Positions 12,251 through 24,001 of a DNA stretch of 64,000 bases are shown in pieces. The notes below the pieces were generated by a model. It ran no database searches and was not told the DNA's origin. It worked only from the letters and a program-made list of their open reading frames with translations. Within the stretch, counting starts at the first letter, position 1. Each line of letters opens with the position of its first letter. The stretch lies in the NCBI GenBank assembly GCA_009739215.1, contig VSJF01000008.1, positions 1 through 64,000 of the forward strand. Reading direction: 5' to 3'. Both the position numbers and the translations under genes were made by a program. The DNA comes from Floccularia luteovirens (lineage: Eukaryota; Basidiomycota; Agaricomycetes; Agaricales; Squamanitaceae).

Positions 12251-14495
12251 ATTGATAATGGAGGTTGCAGCGCTAACAGATCAACCCGCGCTTGACTCGG
12301 ATATCCAAACTGCAACTATGAATGTATCTCCGGCCTGAGTTCCTCAGCTACCCTCGAAATTTGATGCCCACGGGGAATCTTGCCATTGTAAACGGTCAGC
12401 GTCAACTCAGATTCAGGGACAACTTCCGGTCAGAAGGAGGACGCAGCCTTCATGAGAGACATGGAGCATATGTTCCTGTCAATCCCTCCAAGCTCTCGAT
12501 TGCACAAGGTGTGAAAAACTCCACGGTCAGAAAACAGGAAAATGGATGTTTTTTGGACAAACTGTTTGCCGTTCGGTGATCTGCATGTTCAGCAACCTGC
12601 AGCAGATAAGAATCAGCATCAACCAGAAATCGAGGACCAGTACCAGGGAAGAAGGAGAATCCAATCTTCCGAGACGGATAGAGATCTAGAACCGTTTGTT
12701 CTCTATCTATTGGTTCCTACGCTCCTTCAAAATATGCTTGAAAGTGATGTATACCACAAGCTGATCAGCACAGCCACCCCCATGGTTTTCAGTCCGGGTT
12801 TCTCTCGTCACCTTCGATTCGTTCGATTGTTATTCACCCAACAACTCCCATCATCAGTCAGGGAACCTTGGCATCACCCTCTGCTTATACCAAACCAAAC
12901 TAATATCCCATTCTGCTTGGACACCCACTTCCACGTCAATTATACCTGGATTTGCTTTTAGGTCTTCCGTACTTATATTTCTCGAGAGTAACTCACGTCT
13001 TTGAGGAGGCTGATGTGACCGTACCTCAGATTAGGGAGATGGCCGCTAACCAGGGACGAGATTTGTCAGACCGTCTGAACCAGTACTGGCATGTTCCAAC
13101 CTTGCGCCAATTCAAAGGTTATTTGGGGGAGGTTTATCGACTCATTGATGAGGGAATGGAGCACTATGAACATCATTTCGGGCCACTTACTCTCGTGAGA
13201 ATGGTTTATCTTTCCAAATAAAGTGACTATTAACCCATGCGACGACTTAGAGCTATTTTGACGATCCCTTCAAATTCAGAGTGCTGCGACAGACCCTTTG
13301 ACCCATTATTCCGCCCTTTTATTCCTCGTATGTGCAGTGATGAGTCTTTTTATGGTGGTACATTCATCACCCACTTTGAGTCGATGCGTAAAACACACAA
13401 AGCTGCTGAAAAGACGGAGGTAAGCTGGATGCTACCTTTCTCATGACAATTGGGGTTGAAATTAAATTTAGAGGAAGTACAGAAAACAAAGACGATGATC
13501 TTCCGGAATGTATGGGTTTTGCTTGCAATGCCGGCTACCTGGCTTGCATTGTGAGTGATGCACTGCGTCTTGTAGGAGTTCAACAGGTCTATGATAATTT
13601 TCATTGTCTGCATCATGTCCTTTGTTTGGCGGACAGGTATAACGAGTGATGTAGATACAACACTACACATGATGTCCTGTGGCCACTAATAGCGATTTCT
13701 GCAGTTTTAGGTGTCGGGTGCATTTACCCCGTACTATTATTTCAACATTTAGGCATTACGCGTGTGGCGAGAAAGGACCAGAGGATGGATTTCAGAACAA
13801 AGACAAGGACAATACCCCTCGCATATGCCTGGTAATTTAGTACCCTCGATCAAAGCATATGCGAGACCCACCTGAGTGAATTATTCAAATCCCATATTAC
13901 GAAATGCATCGACGCCCCCCATTCCCTCGACTAGCCATCGAAGTGTGGGATATGTACCAGACGCATTCCTACCACCGATGCCAATGTTTCAACGCAATAA
14001 AGGTTACCGATTTATTCGATAGCAATAAAGAACCAGATGCCTGCAAAGCTCCATAATCGCGGTTTAACTAAGAAAGATTAGTGTGATATAATCAGTGTAA
14101 GTCAATCTTAGCAATACAGTGTTACTGTCAATAAATTTCCTTTATCTAGAAAGCCCGAATGATATACCTTGTCTTGAAGGACACCGAAAACCCGAAGATA
14201 AGGTTGTTAAACTCTTGCGGCAATGTAACACCTGGGATCTCTCTCAGCACAGACCATGTGTAATCGTGTGTGAAGAGCACCCAGCCACACAGACAACTGA
14301 CTCAAGTACCCCTTCAAAGTGGATATGTCCCAAGAGACCGATTGGAGCAAGTTACAGCATCTTTCAAAAAAAATGTTCCCGATGAATAAATCGGGTGGAT
14401 GTATTGGGGTTGCTGTATCGCCCTGATGAAGGTGGTTTAATTTTACTTATCTGGAACATGTACCACTCATGCACGACTAAGGGAAAGTTGTAAAG
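12251..14495 (+). pseudogene. Decayed tandem copy of the SR-rich membrane protein gene
   Basis: This stretch aligns by eye, in the same order and orientation, with the gene at 15100-18671. The start (ATGGAGGTTGCAGCGCTAAC against ATGACCGAGGTTGTAGCGCC), the AQGV/AQSV region near 12500, the block LGLPYLYFSRVTHVFEEADV at about 12955, the exon like the one at 17084 (from 13254), the RKTHKAAEKTE exon end (13423), the VWNVW-like exon (13490) and the C-terminal KAREMIYLVLKDTE-like part (14150-14490) are all recognisable. Frames are broken repeatedly, beginning with a stop about 30 codons in. The roughly 1 kb encoding the Arg-Ser repeats is absent, and the N-terminal part is rearranged: the segment like 15245-15330 appears after the segment like 15430. 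Homology begins upstream of the start codon (about 12060 against 14755), so the duplication included the promoter. It is a dead gene or at most a source of non-coding transcripts. Confidence 0.85.
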
Positions 14496-15099
14496 TGTCT
14501 ACATCTTGGACGCAGAAAACATGATCTAATTAGTGCAGAAGCAAAACCGAAAAGTAAAGTCGCCGTAATATAATAAATAGCTAGAGTTTCAGCATGTTTT
14601 TGTAGTTCAAGAACTGCTTGACTGATGTGATAGCTAAGACATTTTGAATTTTAATTGGTCTATATTTTTGCTATGGGATTAAAATTTAAGACGTGCAAAG
14701 ATGCTGAGCTGCTTGTAATAGTTTCTGTTGGCCAAAAACAAAGGTTCATGTACCACTACACTTTGTCCTTGTATCAGATCTCGCTATGTATGCTTCCGAC
14801 ATCGACATCTTTGAGTATTCAACACATGCCTATCGATGACCTGTGGATAAAAAATGTGCCGCATGTGGTTTTTGATGCGAAATAAGCGCCAGAACCATGA
14901 TAATTCACAAGCTGCGCGCTTGCGAACGTCCCTTCCTCGAGTTCTACCACCATCCGACCTCTCACATTGCACATAAATGTATTTTTCACGACATCATGCC
15001 AACCGCGCGCCAAATACAGGACAAGGACGTCCCATTTCGCATCCTGTTCAAGATGATTCTGGTGGGCAGTGTTCGCGCACTAATGTCTGATCTGGATTG
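14496..15099. other. Intergenic/promoter region duplicated at 12060-12250
   Basis: Upstream region of the intact SR-membrane gene. About 14755-15099 resembles 12060-12250: both carry ACTTTGTCYTTRTAT, then ATCGGTGGG/ATCGATGAC and a shared CAGAACCATGA/CAAAACCATGA string. No gene is seen here. Confidence 0.5.
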
Positions 15100-18000
15100 A
15101 TGACCGAGGTTGTAGCGCCAACAGACCAGCCTGCGCCTGTCGCAGTCGACGTCCAAACTGCAGCTACGGATATACCGCAGGGAAGGCCTGGGTTCCTTGG
15201 TCGCCTTCAAAATTTGATGCCCGCAAGGAGGGGTACCGCAGCAAATGATGGTGAGCGTCAACCCGAAATTGAGGACCGACGTCATGGTAGAAGAGGAAGA
15301 AGGCTGTCTCCTTGGGGAGACATGGAGGCGGGTCAGGACCAAGGGCCATCCAATAATATGAACAGGAGATCCGAGATTCCTGATTACTCGTATGGTCCGC
15401 AACCTGTAATGGGATATACTCCAGTACAAAGACCAGCGGAACCATATGTGCCTGTTGATCCCTTCAAGCCTTCGATTGCACAAAGTGTACAAAATGTCAT
15501 ATTTGCACAGCCAGAAGGACAAAAAATGGATAATATTATTGTCCCCCAACATGATGCTCCAGTAATTATCCAGCCATCTCCAGGCTATGGATATTATTCC
15601 AATCATCATCGCCACAACCCCCCGGTGATTATCGAGCAAACTGAATCTCGCAGATATGATTCTCCCTCTGATTTCTCTGCCAATGCTGGTGGTTCTCGGT
15701 CTCGGTCTCAATCTCGTTCTCGGTCCCGGCGACGTCATTCACCTGTTATGCATTCGAGACGTGCACGGTCAAGGTCTCCCATGTACGAAACGATGAGACC
15801 CATAGTCATACAAGGGCACGGGCGTTCACGTTCGAGATCACGCTCACGAGATCATCGTTCACGTCGTCGTGTGTACCCCATAATCGTCCCTACTCCAAGG
15901 TCACGTTCGAGTTCGCGATCGCGCTCCCATTCTCGTTCACGATACAGCCGGTCACACCGATCCCGATATCGATCACCACCAGTGGTTTTGGTGCCACATT
16001 CGCGTCGTAGTTACTCCCGCTCCAGATCACCACCAGTACCAGTAGTTGTGGTACCTCCGCACCCTCAATCGCCTTCCCGACGTCGCCGCTACTCTCGTTC
16101 TCGCTCCCCACCTGTAGTAGTGATACCCACAACCGCACCCGCGCGTCATTATTCACCCATAAGGCAACACAGACGTGCTCGTTCTCCCTTCCGTCGCTCT
16201 CGCTCCCATTCCTATTCACCTCGTCCGCATGCAAGGCGTCCCGCTCCTGTTTATGTTCACCGAAATGTCCGTCCTCGAATTTCACCTCCTGCTCCCATCA
16301 TCATCCAGCCCGGCACACGCTCTTCTCGTTCAAGTCGATCACCACGTCGACTACACAGTCCTTCTCGTTCTAGATCACGCCGGTCTTCCCGGTCCTCCCG
16401 CAGCCGTCATTCACGTCGAAGTTCTCCCGAAGTTATTGTTCAACACTCACGCTCGCGTTCTCGTTCATCACGTCGGTCCCGACGACCCTCACCCATAGTG
16501 CTCAGATCTCCACGCTCACGATCATCATCTAGACCAAGACGTCACAGACGTCACCCAAGAACTCGTTCATCCAGTCGAAGTCCATCTGTCCGACATGCAC
16601 ACCCTCGTATTCACCAACCATCCTATGCTTTCCCTAGCCAACCGTACTATAACGTACCTCGCCCTCAAGCTTTCCCAACCAAACCAACATTCTATACTGC
16701 AAAAGTCTCTGCAAGGTCATACATTTACGCATTCTGCTTGGACACACTCCCACGTCAACTGTACCTGCATTTGCTTTTACGTCTTCCACGCTTATATTTC
16801 TCACGAGTAACTCGCATCTTTGAGGAGGCTGAATTGAGTATGCCTGAAATTAAGAAGATGGCTCTGGAAACCGCTAATCAAGGACAAGATTTGTCATACG
16901 GTCTGACCAGGATCCACCAGAATCCGCCCGCACCTTATGCCAATTTGAAAAGTACTTGGGAAATGTTCATTGATTCATTGATGAGGGAGTGGAAGACACT
17001 GAACATCATTTCAGTCCTCTTACTCTCGTGAGACTGATTTACCCTTTCAAGTGAAGTGATAATTAACCAATACGAAAATCTAGAGCTATTTTGACTATCC
17101 TTCAAATTCAGAGTGCTGCAGCCGACCCTTTGACCCGGTATTCCGCTCTCTTGTCTCTCATATGTGCAATGATGAGTCTTTTATATGGTTGTATGTATAT
17201 CATACGTTTTGGGTCGATGCGCAAAACACATAAAGCTGCTGAATGGGCAGCGGTAAGTTGGACGGTATCTATTACCTGACAACTTGGGGTTGAAATTAAA
17301 TTTATAGGAAGCACAGAAAACAAAAACAATGATCGTCTGGAATGTATGGGTTTTGCTTGCAATGCCCGCCACCTGGCTTGCATGGTGAGTGATGTACTGG
17401 ATCTTGTAAGAGTGAGGTCTAACACATTCAATAGGTCTATAATATTGTACATTGTCTGCATTATGTCCTTTGTCTGGCGTACGGGTATAACGAGCGATGA
17501 AGATACAATACCTACACATGAAGTCCTATGGCCACGAATAGTGATTTCGGCAGTTTTAGGTGTCGGATGCCTTTACTTCATACTTATCATGTCAACATTT
17601 AGGCATTATGGTGACGCGATGGACCGTAGGTGGCGAAACAGGATCAGAGGATGGACTTTAGGACAAGGACAAGGATACCACCCCGTGCAAATGCATCCAA
17701 TAGTTTTAAGTAGTCCAACTCCTTCGCACAGCCCCCATATTCGACCCTCGAACAATCACCACAGAAGGAATAGTAAACCAGAAGCCGAGTCCCCGGACCA
17801 AGTCATAATCGAGAAAAGTACACCATCGCCGTCGTTTAGGACTGCTTCTATGCTGCCCCAAAACAGAGCTCTAACTTCCAGATCCAATTCCCCACCTGGC
17901 AGACGTCCAGAACTACAAAATACATCGACGCACTCCCTTGTCCCGATTAAACCTCGCGATATGGGACATGTGCCAGATACATTTGTACCGTCCCTGCCAA

Positions 18001-18671
18001 CGTCGCCTGCATTCAACGCAATTAAAGCTACTGATTTATTTGATGGCACCGAAGAACCACGTGAGATGGCTGCTGAGCTCCGTGATCGCGGTTTAACTGA
18101 GAAAGATTGGCGTGATATGATCATTGTAAGTCAATTTTAGTAATACAATGTTACTGTAAATAAACTTTCCTAGAAAGCCCGAACGATATACCTTGTCCTT
18201 GAAGGACACCGAAAACCAGAAGACAAGGCTATTGAACTCTTACAACAATGTAACACCTGGGATCTTTATCAGCGTGGATTATGTGCAATCGTGTGCGAAG
18301 AGCACCCAACCACACAGACAACTAATTCGATCGAACCGGACGTTCCGAGGCATGCGTTATATGTTGTGGACATTTCAATACCCCTCTGGGATGGATTTGA
18401 GCCAAGGCACCATCTGAAGCAAGTTGCAACTTCGTTTGGGCCTGTTCCCGAAGGATTGGATCGGGTGGATGTATTGGGATTGCTGCAACGCCGAAGCGAA
18501 AGTGGTTCGACCTTTTTTTATCTGGAACGTGTACCGCTCGTGCACAATCAAGGAGAGTTGCCAACGAGACTCGGTGGATCAATATCATCAGTGATCTATT
18601 CCGATGCTCACCACGGCCCCCAGCCCAAGTCAGAATCATCTTCTGCTGCTTCCAGCTCCTCCTCTGACTGA
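15100..18671 (+). CDS. SR-repeat membrane protein, unknown function
   Basis: Exons 15100-17027, 17084-17252, 17308-17384, 17435-18125 and 18174-18671 join in phase to 1120 residues. Residues about 1-200 are Pro/Gln-rich. About 200-490 is a striking Arg/Ser repeat domain (SRSRSQSRSRSRRRHS, RSRSRSRSRDHRSRRR and many more), broken by short Pro/Val blocks such as SPPVPVVVVPPHP. Then comes a helical core: LPRLYFSRVTRIFEEAELSM, STWEMFIDSLMREWKTLNII and several membrane helices (around ILTILQIQS, YSALLSLICAMMSLLYGCMY, WVLLAMPATWLAWSIILYIV and VISAVLGVGCLYFILIM). A cytosolic tail with AAELRDRGLTEKDWRDMI and a C-terminal domain (YLVLEGHRKPEDKAIELLQQ) follows, ending in polyserine. The membrane core matches a family I recall from many mushroom genomes, without known function. 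RS repeats are normally nuclear and splicing-related, so their fusion to membrane helices is odd. Confidence 0.82.
15700..16600 (+). repeat. Arg-Ser codon repeat tract inside the SR membrane gene
   Basis: Degenerate CGT/CGA/CGC-TCT/TCA repeats encode dozens of Arg-Ser dipeptides. Codon choice varies along the tract, which suggests the repeats are held by protein selection and not by recent DNA expansion. The decayed copy at 12251-14495 has lost this tract. Confidence 0.85.
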
Positions 18672-19963
18672 TCATTTTAATGAATCAATTATCTATGACT
18701 GCACTACTATTTTAGTGTACCTTACATAAAAGAAGCGTACATAAGTGCCACGACGAATACAAAATCCGTTTACTTTTAAGTTTCAACTTCCCCTTCAAAA
18801 CATACTATATTAATGAGTGATCAAGACTTCCAAAGTCAGATATAATTCAATCAAAATCCAGGATTCGAGTTCCATATGGCTCATTTGCCTGAACTGGCCT
18901 GCCAGATGGTAACAGACCTTCCTCAAAGTGTGCGGGCGCGCCGCAGTGCCACTCCTCAAACGTCTATCCCGTTACATGTACCCTAGAACTAGGAGTTATT
19001 TCCATTTATCGCAATTACAAAACGGATGGTCCTGAAGACTGGATGGGATATCCATCTCGCAGAGGCCACCAACTTGAGATATATAGCAAAAGAAAACGAG
19101 CATTCGAGTACCAAAAGTCTATGGCGCTTGGTCGCTCGAAGACCAAGGATGAATTAAATGCGAAGTCATCTCTAATGGAAATCCATCTCATCAGCAGATG
19201 AGTAGTGGTTGGACTCCAAAGCAAACACTGGTTTTGGATGAGCAATGCATTCTGGATGATCTGGAGGCTGCCTCGGACTACGAAAGAGAACTTGTGCAGT
19301 CAGCGACCAGAAGACATAAATGTTTCAAATTCAAGGTCTACATTACTGTTGGTAGTAGGTAGCATACCTAGTGTAAGTTACGAATATAAAGTCGAGATTT
19401 GTTGCATTTTTTTTCGTATCTTATATTTAGAACACCCTCTGAAAGCCATAACCGGAAACAGGTAACCTCTTTTCATGGGCTATCCACCGAGATATAAAGG
19501 AGGGGTTCGATTGTAGTTGTGATAGATCGATACTAGAAGTTTCATAGGACTATGCCATCGCCTACCAAGTTGTACCAACTCACGGAACACATACGAGCTA
19601 GAAGAAAGTAAACTCATGGGCGAGCTACGCAATGTGTAAGGAGTTTATGGATGACTCCTCGTGTCAGGATAGTTCAATGATTCTATATACATAACATAAA
19701 CCTGCCCCATTTGCAATGAGAAACTGGCCATCCAGCTACACACCACCCTCATAGGGGGATAAACATATTGAACGTATTATAGCTCGCTCCTCTTTGTTGA
19801 TACATCTCGGATCCTAGGGGTATCGCGATTTCTCAAAAAAAAAAAAAAAAGGTGGTTACGATGTTGAAATATAAAAAAGAAAAAAAATAACAAATGATAT
19901 TTCGCCAAGACATGACCACCACATAATTAACCATCCTTCTTGGGGAAAGAAAAATACCCATAC
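18672..19963. other. Intergenic region with possible coding relic near 19240-19350
   Basis: No intact gene. On the + strand around 19230-19350 one frame reads DEQCILDDLEAASDYERELV and continues into a Lys-rich stretch, which looks protein-like but is flanked by stops. It may be a relic of a lost gene, and I do not recognise it. A 16-nt A run sits near 19836-19851. Confidence 0.4.
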
Positions 19964-22900
19964 TCATCTCCTAGCAAAACTCTGCCTTGTCCCATATCCT
20001 TCAATGTCCATCTTCCCAATAACCTCCTGAGACCCTTGGCTCATACCAACTTCACTATGCGCTAACGTACTCCTCGAGCTATTACCCTGCTGACTACCTA
20101 ATCCCAGACCTAATCCCAACCTAAGGGAAGCAGGTATCGGGCTAGGACTAGGACTATCCGTTGTACGCGCAGCTGTTGATATATTTCCTGTTTCAGCATG
20201 AAGTCGTGTTACACCTGCTGTTGGTGCTGTTGGCGCTGGTGTTGCAGTTGTTGTAGATGATGTGCCACCATTTGAGCCCGTACGACGTCTCGTCCATTCC
20301 CTCTCCTTTCTTCTAACACTACCACCTGCACCACCGCTTATACCTTCCAAAGTCTTCATGAACATCTCGTTCATTCTCCGAAGTCGTTCCTCCACTTCAT
20401 CCGGGTTTGTCAGCATGGGACCGCCCGAGGTCTGAATAGACTCTGATATAGCTGTTGACGTCGGTAATTCCGAAGTATTTGAAGAGAGTGATGACAGATG
20501 TCCTGTTTCAGGGCAACGGGTGAGGCGAGGCGAGGCATATGTAATGAAGAGAGACTCACCAACGACCCCTCTGTGTATACCAGAAGGAGAATTATTAGAA
20601 GGATTCGGTAGTGGCGCCTCAGGGTCGCTTTCTTTCTCTTCCTCCCCGTCATTGTCACCTTCAATCCCACTCTCATCCTCCGTTCGATACCGGTCGTGCC
20701 CTTGACCTTTCCCTTGTGTCTTCCCTTCCCCATCCCCGCATTTCTCCCATGCTTTCTCTTTGTCCCATCTACTCTCTGGTGAATATGTATTCCTCCTCCC
20801 AATAGTATTCGTCCCCGTCGCTTTCCCCGACTCCCGTTCTTGTTTACGTTCTTTCTCCTTGAACCGGCTACTGAGAGGTTTCGCTGAATCTATATCTTGA
20901 ACGAATATCGAAATATCATCGTCATCTGTCTTGGTACTCAGGAAAGAAGCGACGCTCTGCATTTTGAAATTGAGGTCAGATGCGGGGGTATGCAAGAGAG
21001 GTAAAGAATGAAAGAAAAAGAGAGTATGGGAGATCATTTTTTATACAAATGAGTCACGAAGCTGTTCTTAAATAAAAGCTTGCATACTGCTCCGTGAAAC
21101 ACCACTCTTGCTGTATAAGAGTAAAAAGATCAAAGCCCCTCTCTCAACGGATCAAGGTTGGCGCTGAAGCGCACAAATAAAAATGACTCCACAAACAGGG
21201 GGGTTGAATGAACCGGAAAATGAACCGTATAAAGAGACAGACTCACTCCAACAGCACTGTGCTTCCGTTCCCTCTTGTCCAATCCCATAGAAACACTAGC
21301 AACGACACCATAGCCACTCCCAGCACTCCCCACGAAATCCCCCGCATTTCCATTTCCACCACCGGCGCTGGCAGCAGCAGTCGCACTTCCGGCGCTCCCG
21401 GCACTCCCCGCATATCTGTGCCCAAAACTACTGGAATATCTCTTTCTTGCAGGTACGGCATAGTGCCTCTCATCTTGCCCCTCTCCTGCCCCTCCCGAAG
21501 CGACATTTGTCAAACTGACTCTACGATCCCGTTCAATGCTGACTGGGCTTCCCCCTGCACTCGTACTGGTGCGTCTATCTCCTAAACTCGAAGGAGCGAA
21601 TATTGTCGGCGGAGAAGGTCGGTTTGTAATAGAAGTCGAAGGCGGTCGCAAATTGCTGGGGGAGATGGATGAGTGTTGTTGTCGCACATGAACACTGCCT
21701 GCGCCCGGTATGGAAGTTGTAGAAAGCGGCGAAGCTCCCCCAAGGGTTCCTTGTCGAATAGAGGGTGATGGTGAACCTGAAGCTGAGGAGAGGGTATTTG
21801 ATTTGAAAGGGTGTACTGGGTTGATGCCCGGCCTCCGGATTGGCAAGGGTCCAGATGCAGGTGACGAAGAGAGCGAAGATGACGATTGGTTTGGTATTGG
21901 AACCGAAGGTAAATCGCGTGTTGAGGGGGAGGAGGAAGGTGAGGAGTTCAGACTCTCCTTTCTGAGGCGGGCCATGACTGGTCCGGTTGGAGGTGGCAGT
22001 GCATTCATAATAGGTGCGGAGATTATTCCTGCGGATGGGCGGCCGGGAATCGGGCGAGTACCAGTTCCACTCGCAGCTACAGGACTGGTATCAGTTCCGG
22101 AATTGCTGTTATTATTGTCAGAGGTGCCATGCGTTACACGTGATGGGAGGATAAACCTCTCCGCGACACTTGAGCTATCGCTCTCAGAACGTCCGTGCAT
22201 TCCCCTCGGGGGTGATCTGGATAATATGGACCTGCTTGTAGGGAGCGATGATCCAGATATCATGGAGTCACGCTGTTGGTTCTTGATTAGTGTGGGTATA
22301 AATCCTTCGCCGGCGTCGAGATCTAGTGATATGAACCGAGATGACAGCAAAGACTCGAGTTCATCCAGTTGGAAATTTGGTGTGGAGAGGTAGGTCGTAG
22401 TTAAAGAAAGGGAGCCTAATGGGTGAGGAACGGCAGGAAATGTGTGTGTCTCTGTTGATAGTGGCAAGGTAAATGTAGGCGAAGGTGCTGTGTCTATGAA
22501 ATACAAAAGGGCCACAATGAACGGGTTGAATGAATTGAAAACCTGTTGATGGAAAACTCACGGAATTGCAGAACACTCTCACTGGTTTCTGAGTCAGTAT
22601 TTGACCGGATCCGTAGCTGTATACCTAGGTGACCATTTCTGACCACGCCCCCCGTGCGCCTTTTCAAGCGCTTATACAGCTTCCATGTGGGGAGAACCCT
22701 GAGCAAACTAAAGAGACTGCGAAAGAGAGGTATCCCATGCTTGTATATTGTTGGCAATGCTACGTCCGTGGAATCATTACGTCCTGGACGGCGGGCAGAG
22801 AAGGAGAGCACCCATGACTCCAATAAGATAAAACGGGGTGTTGGTTCTATGCGAATACGTGAGGAGTCAGGAGCCAAGTAAACCAGAACCTGGTTGTGTG

Positions 22901-23206
22901 TGAGCTCTGGTATGGAGAGCAGGACTTGGATTTCAAGAGGAGGTGGACCTGGAGGAGGGGCTTGAGATATCGCTTTGAATGGTTCACGGGCCTCTTTTGT
23001 GAAGAGGTCCGAGTCTGGGGTCTCCAGGTTGAACTTGTATGACATGAGTAATGATAAAGTAGGAGAGAGGGGATGATACAGACCCACTTATCGACCCTGG
23101 GCTGAGACCGAGGATCTGAAGTAGTTCTTGCATCGTTGACGACGTAGAAAAGCTTTGTATAAAAGTGGAAAGCAATCTGATCCGCCTTCTGTGTTTCATT
23201 AGACAT
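19964..23206 (-). CDS. ATG13: Autophagy protein ATG13
   Basis: Regulatory subunit of the Atg1 kinase complex that starts autophagy; it is dephosphorylated on starvation in yeast. Exons, in gene order: 23206-23084, 23033-22562, 22493-21247 and 20956-19964, about 944 residues in total. The N-terminal HORMA domain (about residues 5-200) shows KADQIAFHFYTKLFYVVNDA, DKW-FNLETPDSDLFTKEARE, PPPLEIQVLLSIPELTHNQV and FILLESWVLSFSARRP. A long Ser/Pro-rich disordered part follows, with FGHRYAGS late in it. The C-terminus carries the fungal motif TDDDDISIFVQDIDSAKPL and a short coiled stretch EEVEERLRRMNEMFMKTLEG-like near residue 760. The last intron (21246-20957) is 290 nt against about 50-70 for the others, so a small exon may be hidden in it. 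The ATG at 23206 gives MSNETQKADQ, the usual start just before the HORMA domain. Confidence 0.9.
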
Positions 23207-23363
23207 GTTGGTTGGGTATGTAAAGATGGATATTGAAGAAGAAGAAAATATTACGCGAAGAACAGCATTTGGAATTAGAATACAGTTACTCTGAGAATTG
23301 TGCAATACGACAGTTAACAGTAAACTTGGCTTGCTCCGAGTCTCCTTCGGTTAGTCCGTTCAT

Positions 23364-23378
23364 TTAGGGTTAGGGTTT
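23364..23378 (+). repeat. Interstitial telomere-like motif TTAGGGTTAGGGTTT
   Basis: Two perfect TTAGGG units plus TTT lie about 160 bp upstream of the ATG13 start. TTAGGG is the fungal telomere unit, and in yeasts such motifs in promoters bind Tbf1-type factors. Function here is inferred only. Confidence 0.55.
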
Positions 23379-23488
23379 CTTATACAGTCACAATCATTGA
23401 CGATCCCAGTTCAGGTAGACCCTTACAAGCGCAATTCAAGCCACCTATCAAGACGGCTAGCACACTAAAGGGCTGTGCGCCCGGAGCC

Positions 23489-23559
23489 TTGGGAGTTTAA
23501 GCGAACGCTTGTCTTTGACGGCGTCAATCAAATCAAGGCTTGTTCGCTTTCCAAGCCTT
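23489..23559. repeat. Inverted-repeat cluster with 8-bp hairpin
   Basis: AAGGCTTG (23535-23542) pairs perfectly with CAAGCCTT (23552-23559) across a 9-nt loop. The flanking GCCTTGGGAGTTTAAGCGAA repeats the same arms in inverted form. It could be a small MITE remnant or a structured 5' region. Confidence 0.5.
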
Positions 23560-24001
23560 ACACAAAGAGTCTTGGGGTAGTATATGCATAAAAGGGTTGG
23601 AAAGGAAGAGATAAGAGATAAATCGATACGAGGATGTTGAGCATTAACAATGCGGAAAACTTCGCCTTGTATGTCTCCAATGGCGTAGTCTTACCAATAA
23701 GGGCCCAGGTGGTCGTAGTAATAGACAGGAGGCTGGGGTTCGGATATTTGGTGCGTCTATATCTAAAAATTTGTAATTCTAACATTTCGACGCTCGATGC
23801 ACTATGGGCCACCGCATTTCCGAGTTGTTGAGTTCTTTATCGACTAAGTAATAATATTCACCCTACTAACATGTCTTAATCAGCCAATATCCAGAAACAC
23901 AGTGTCTCATTTATGTGCTCTAATTGTCTGAAATCGAAAATTCGACAATATAGGACCATCCAATAGTTTAAAACTGTAACAACAGTGTTAACACCTTCAT
24001 C

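Larger units (their letters stand above)
23207..24001. other. Intergenic region: ATG13 promoter and P450 3' flank
   Basis: No gene. It contains a double telomere-type motif at 23364-23375 and a cluster of inverted repeats at 23489-23559 (separate entries). The remainder is AT-rich without visible signals. Confidence 0.6.

Noticed and set aside
21710..22393. 228-codon open frame antisense to ATG13
   Set aside because: Mirror of the Ser/Pro-rich ATG13 exon; low-complexity coding sequence often leaves the opposite strand open.
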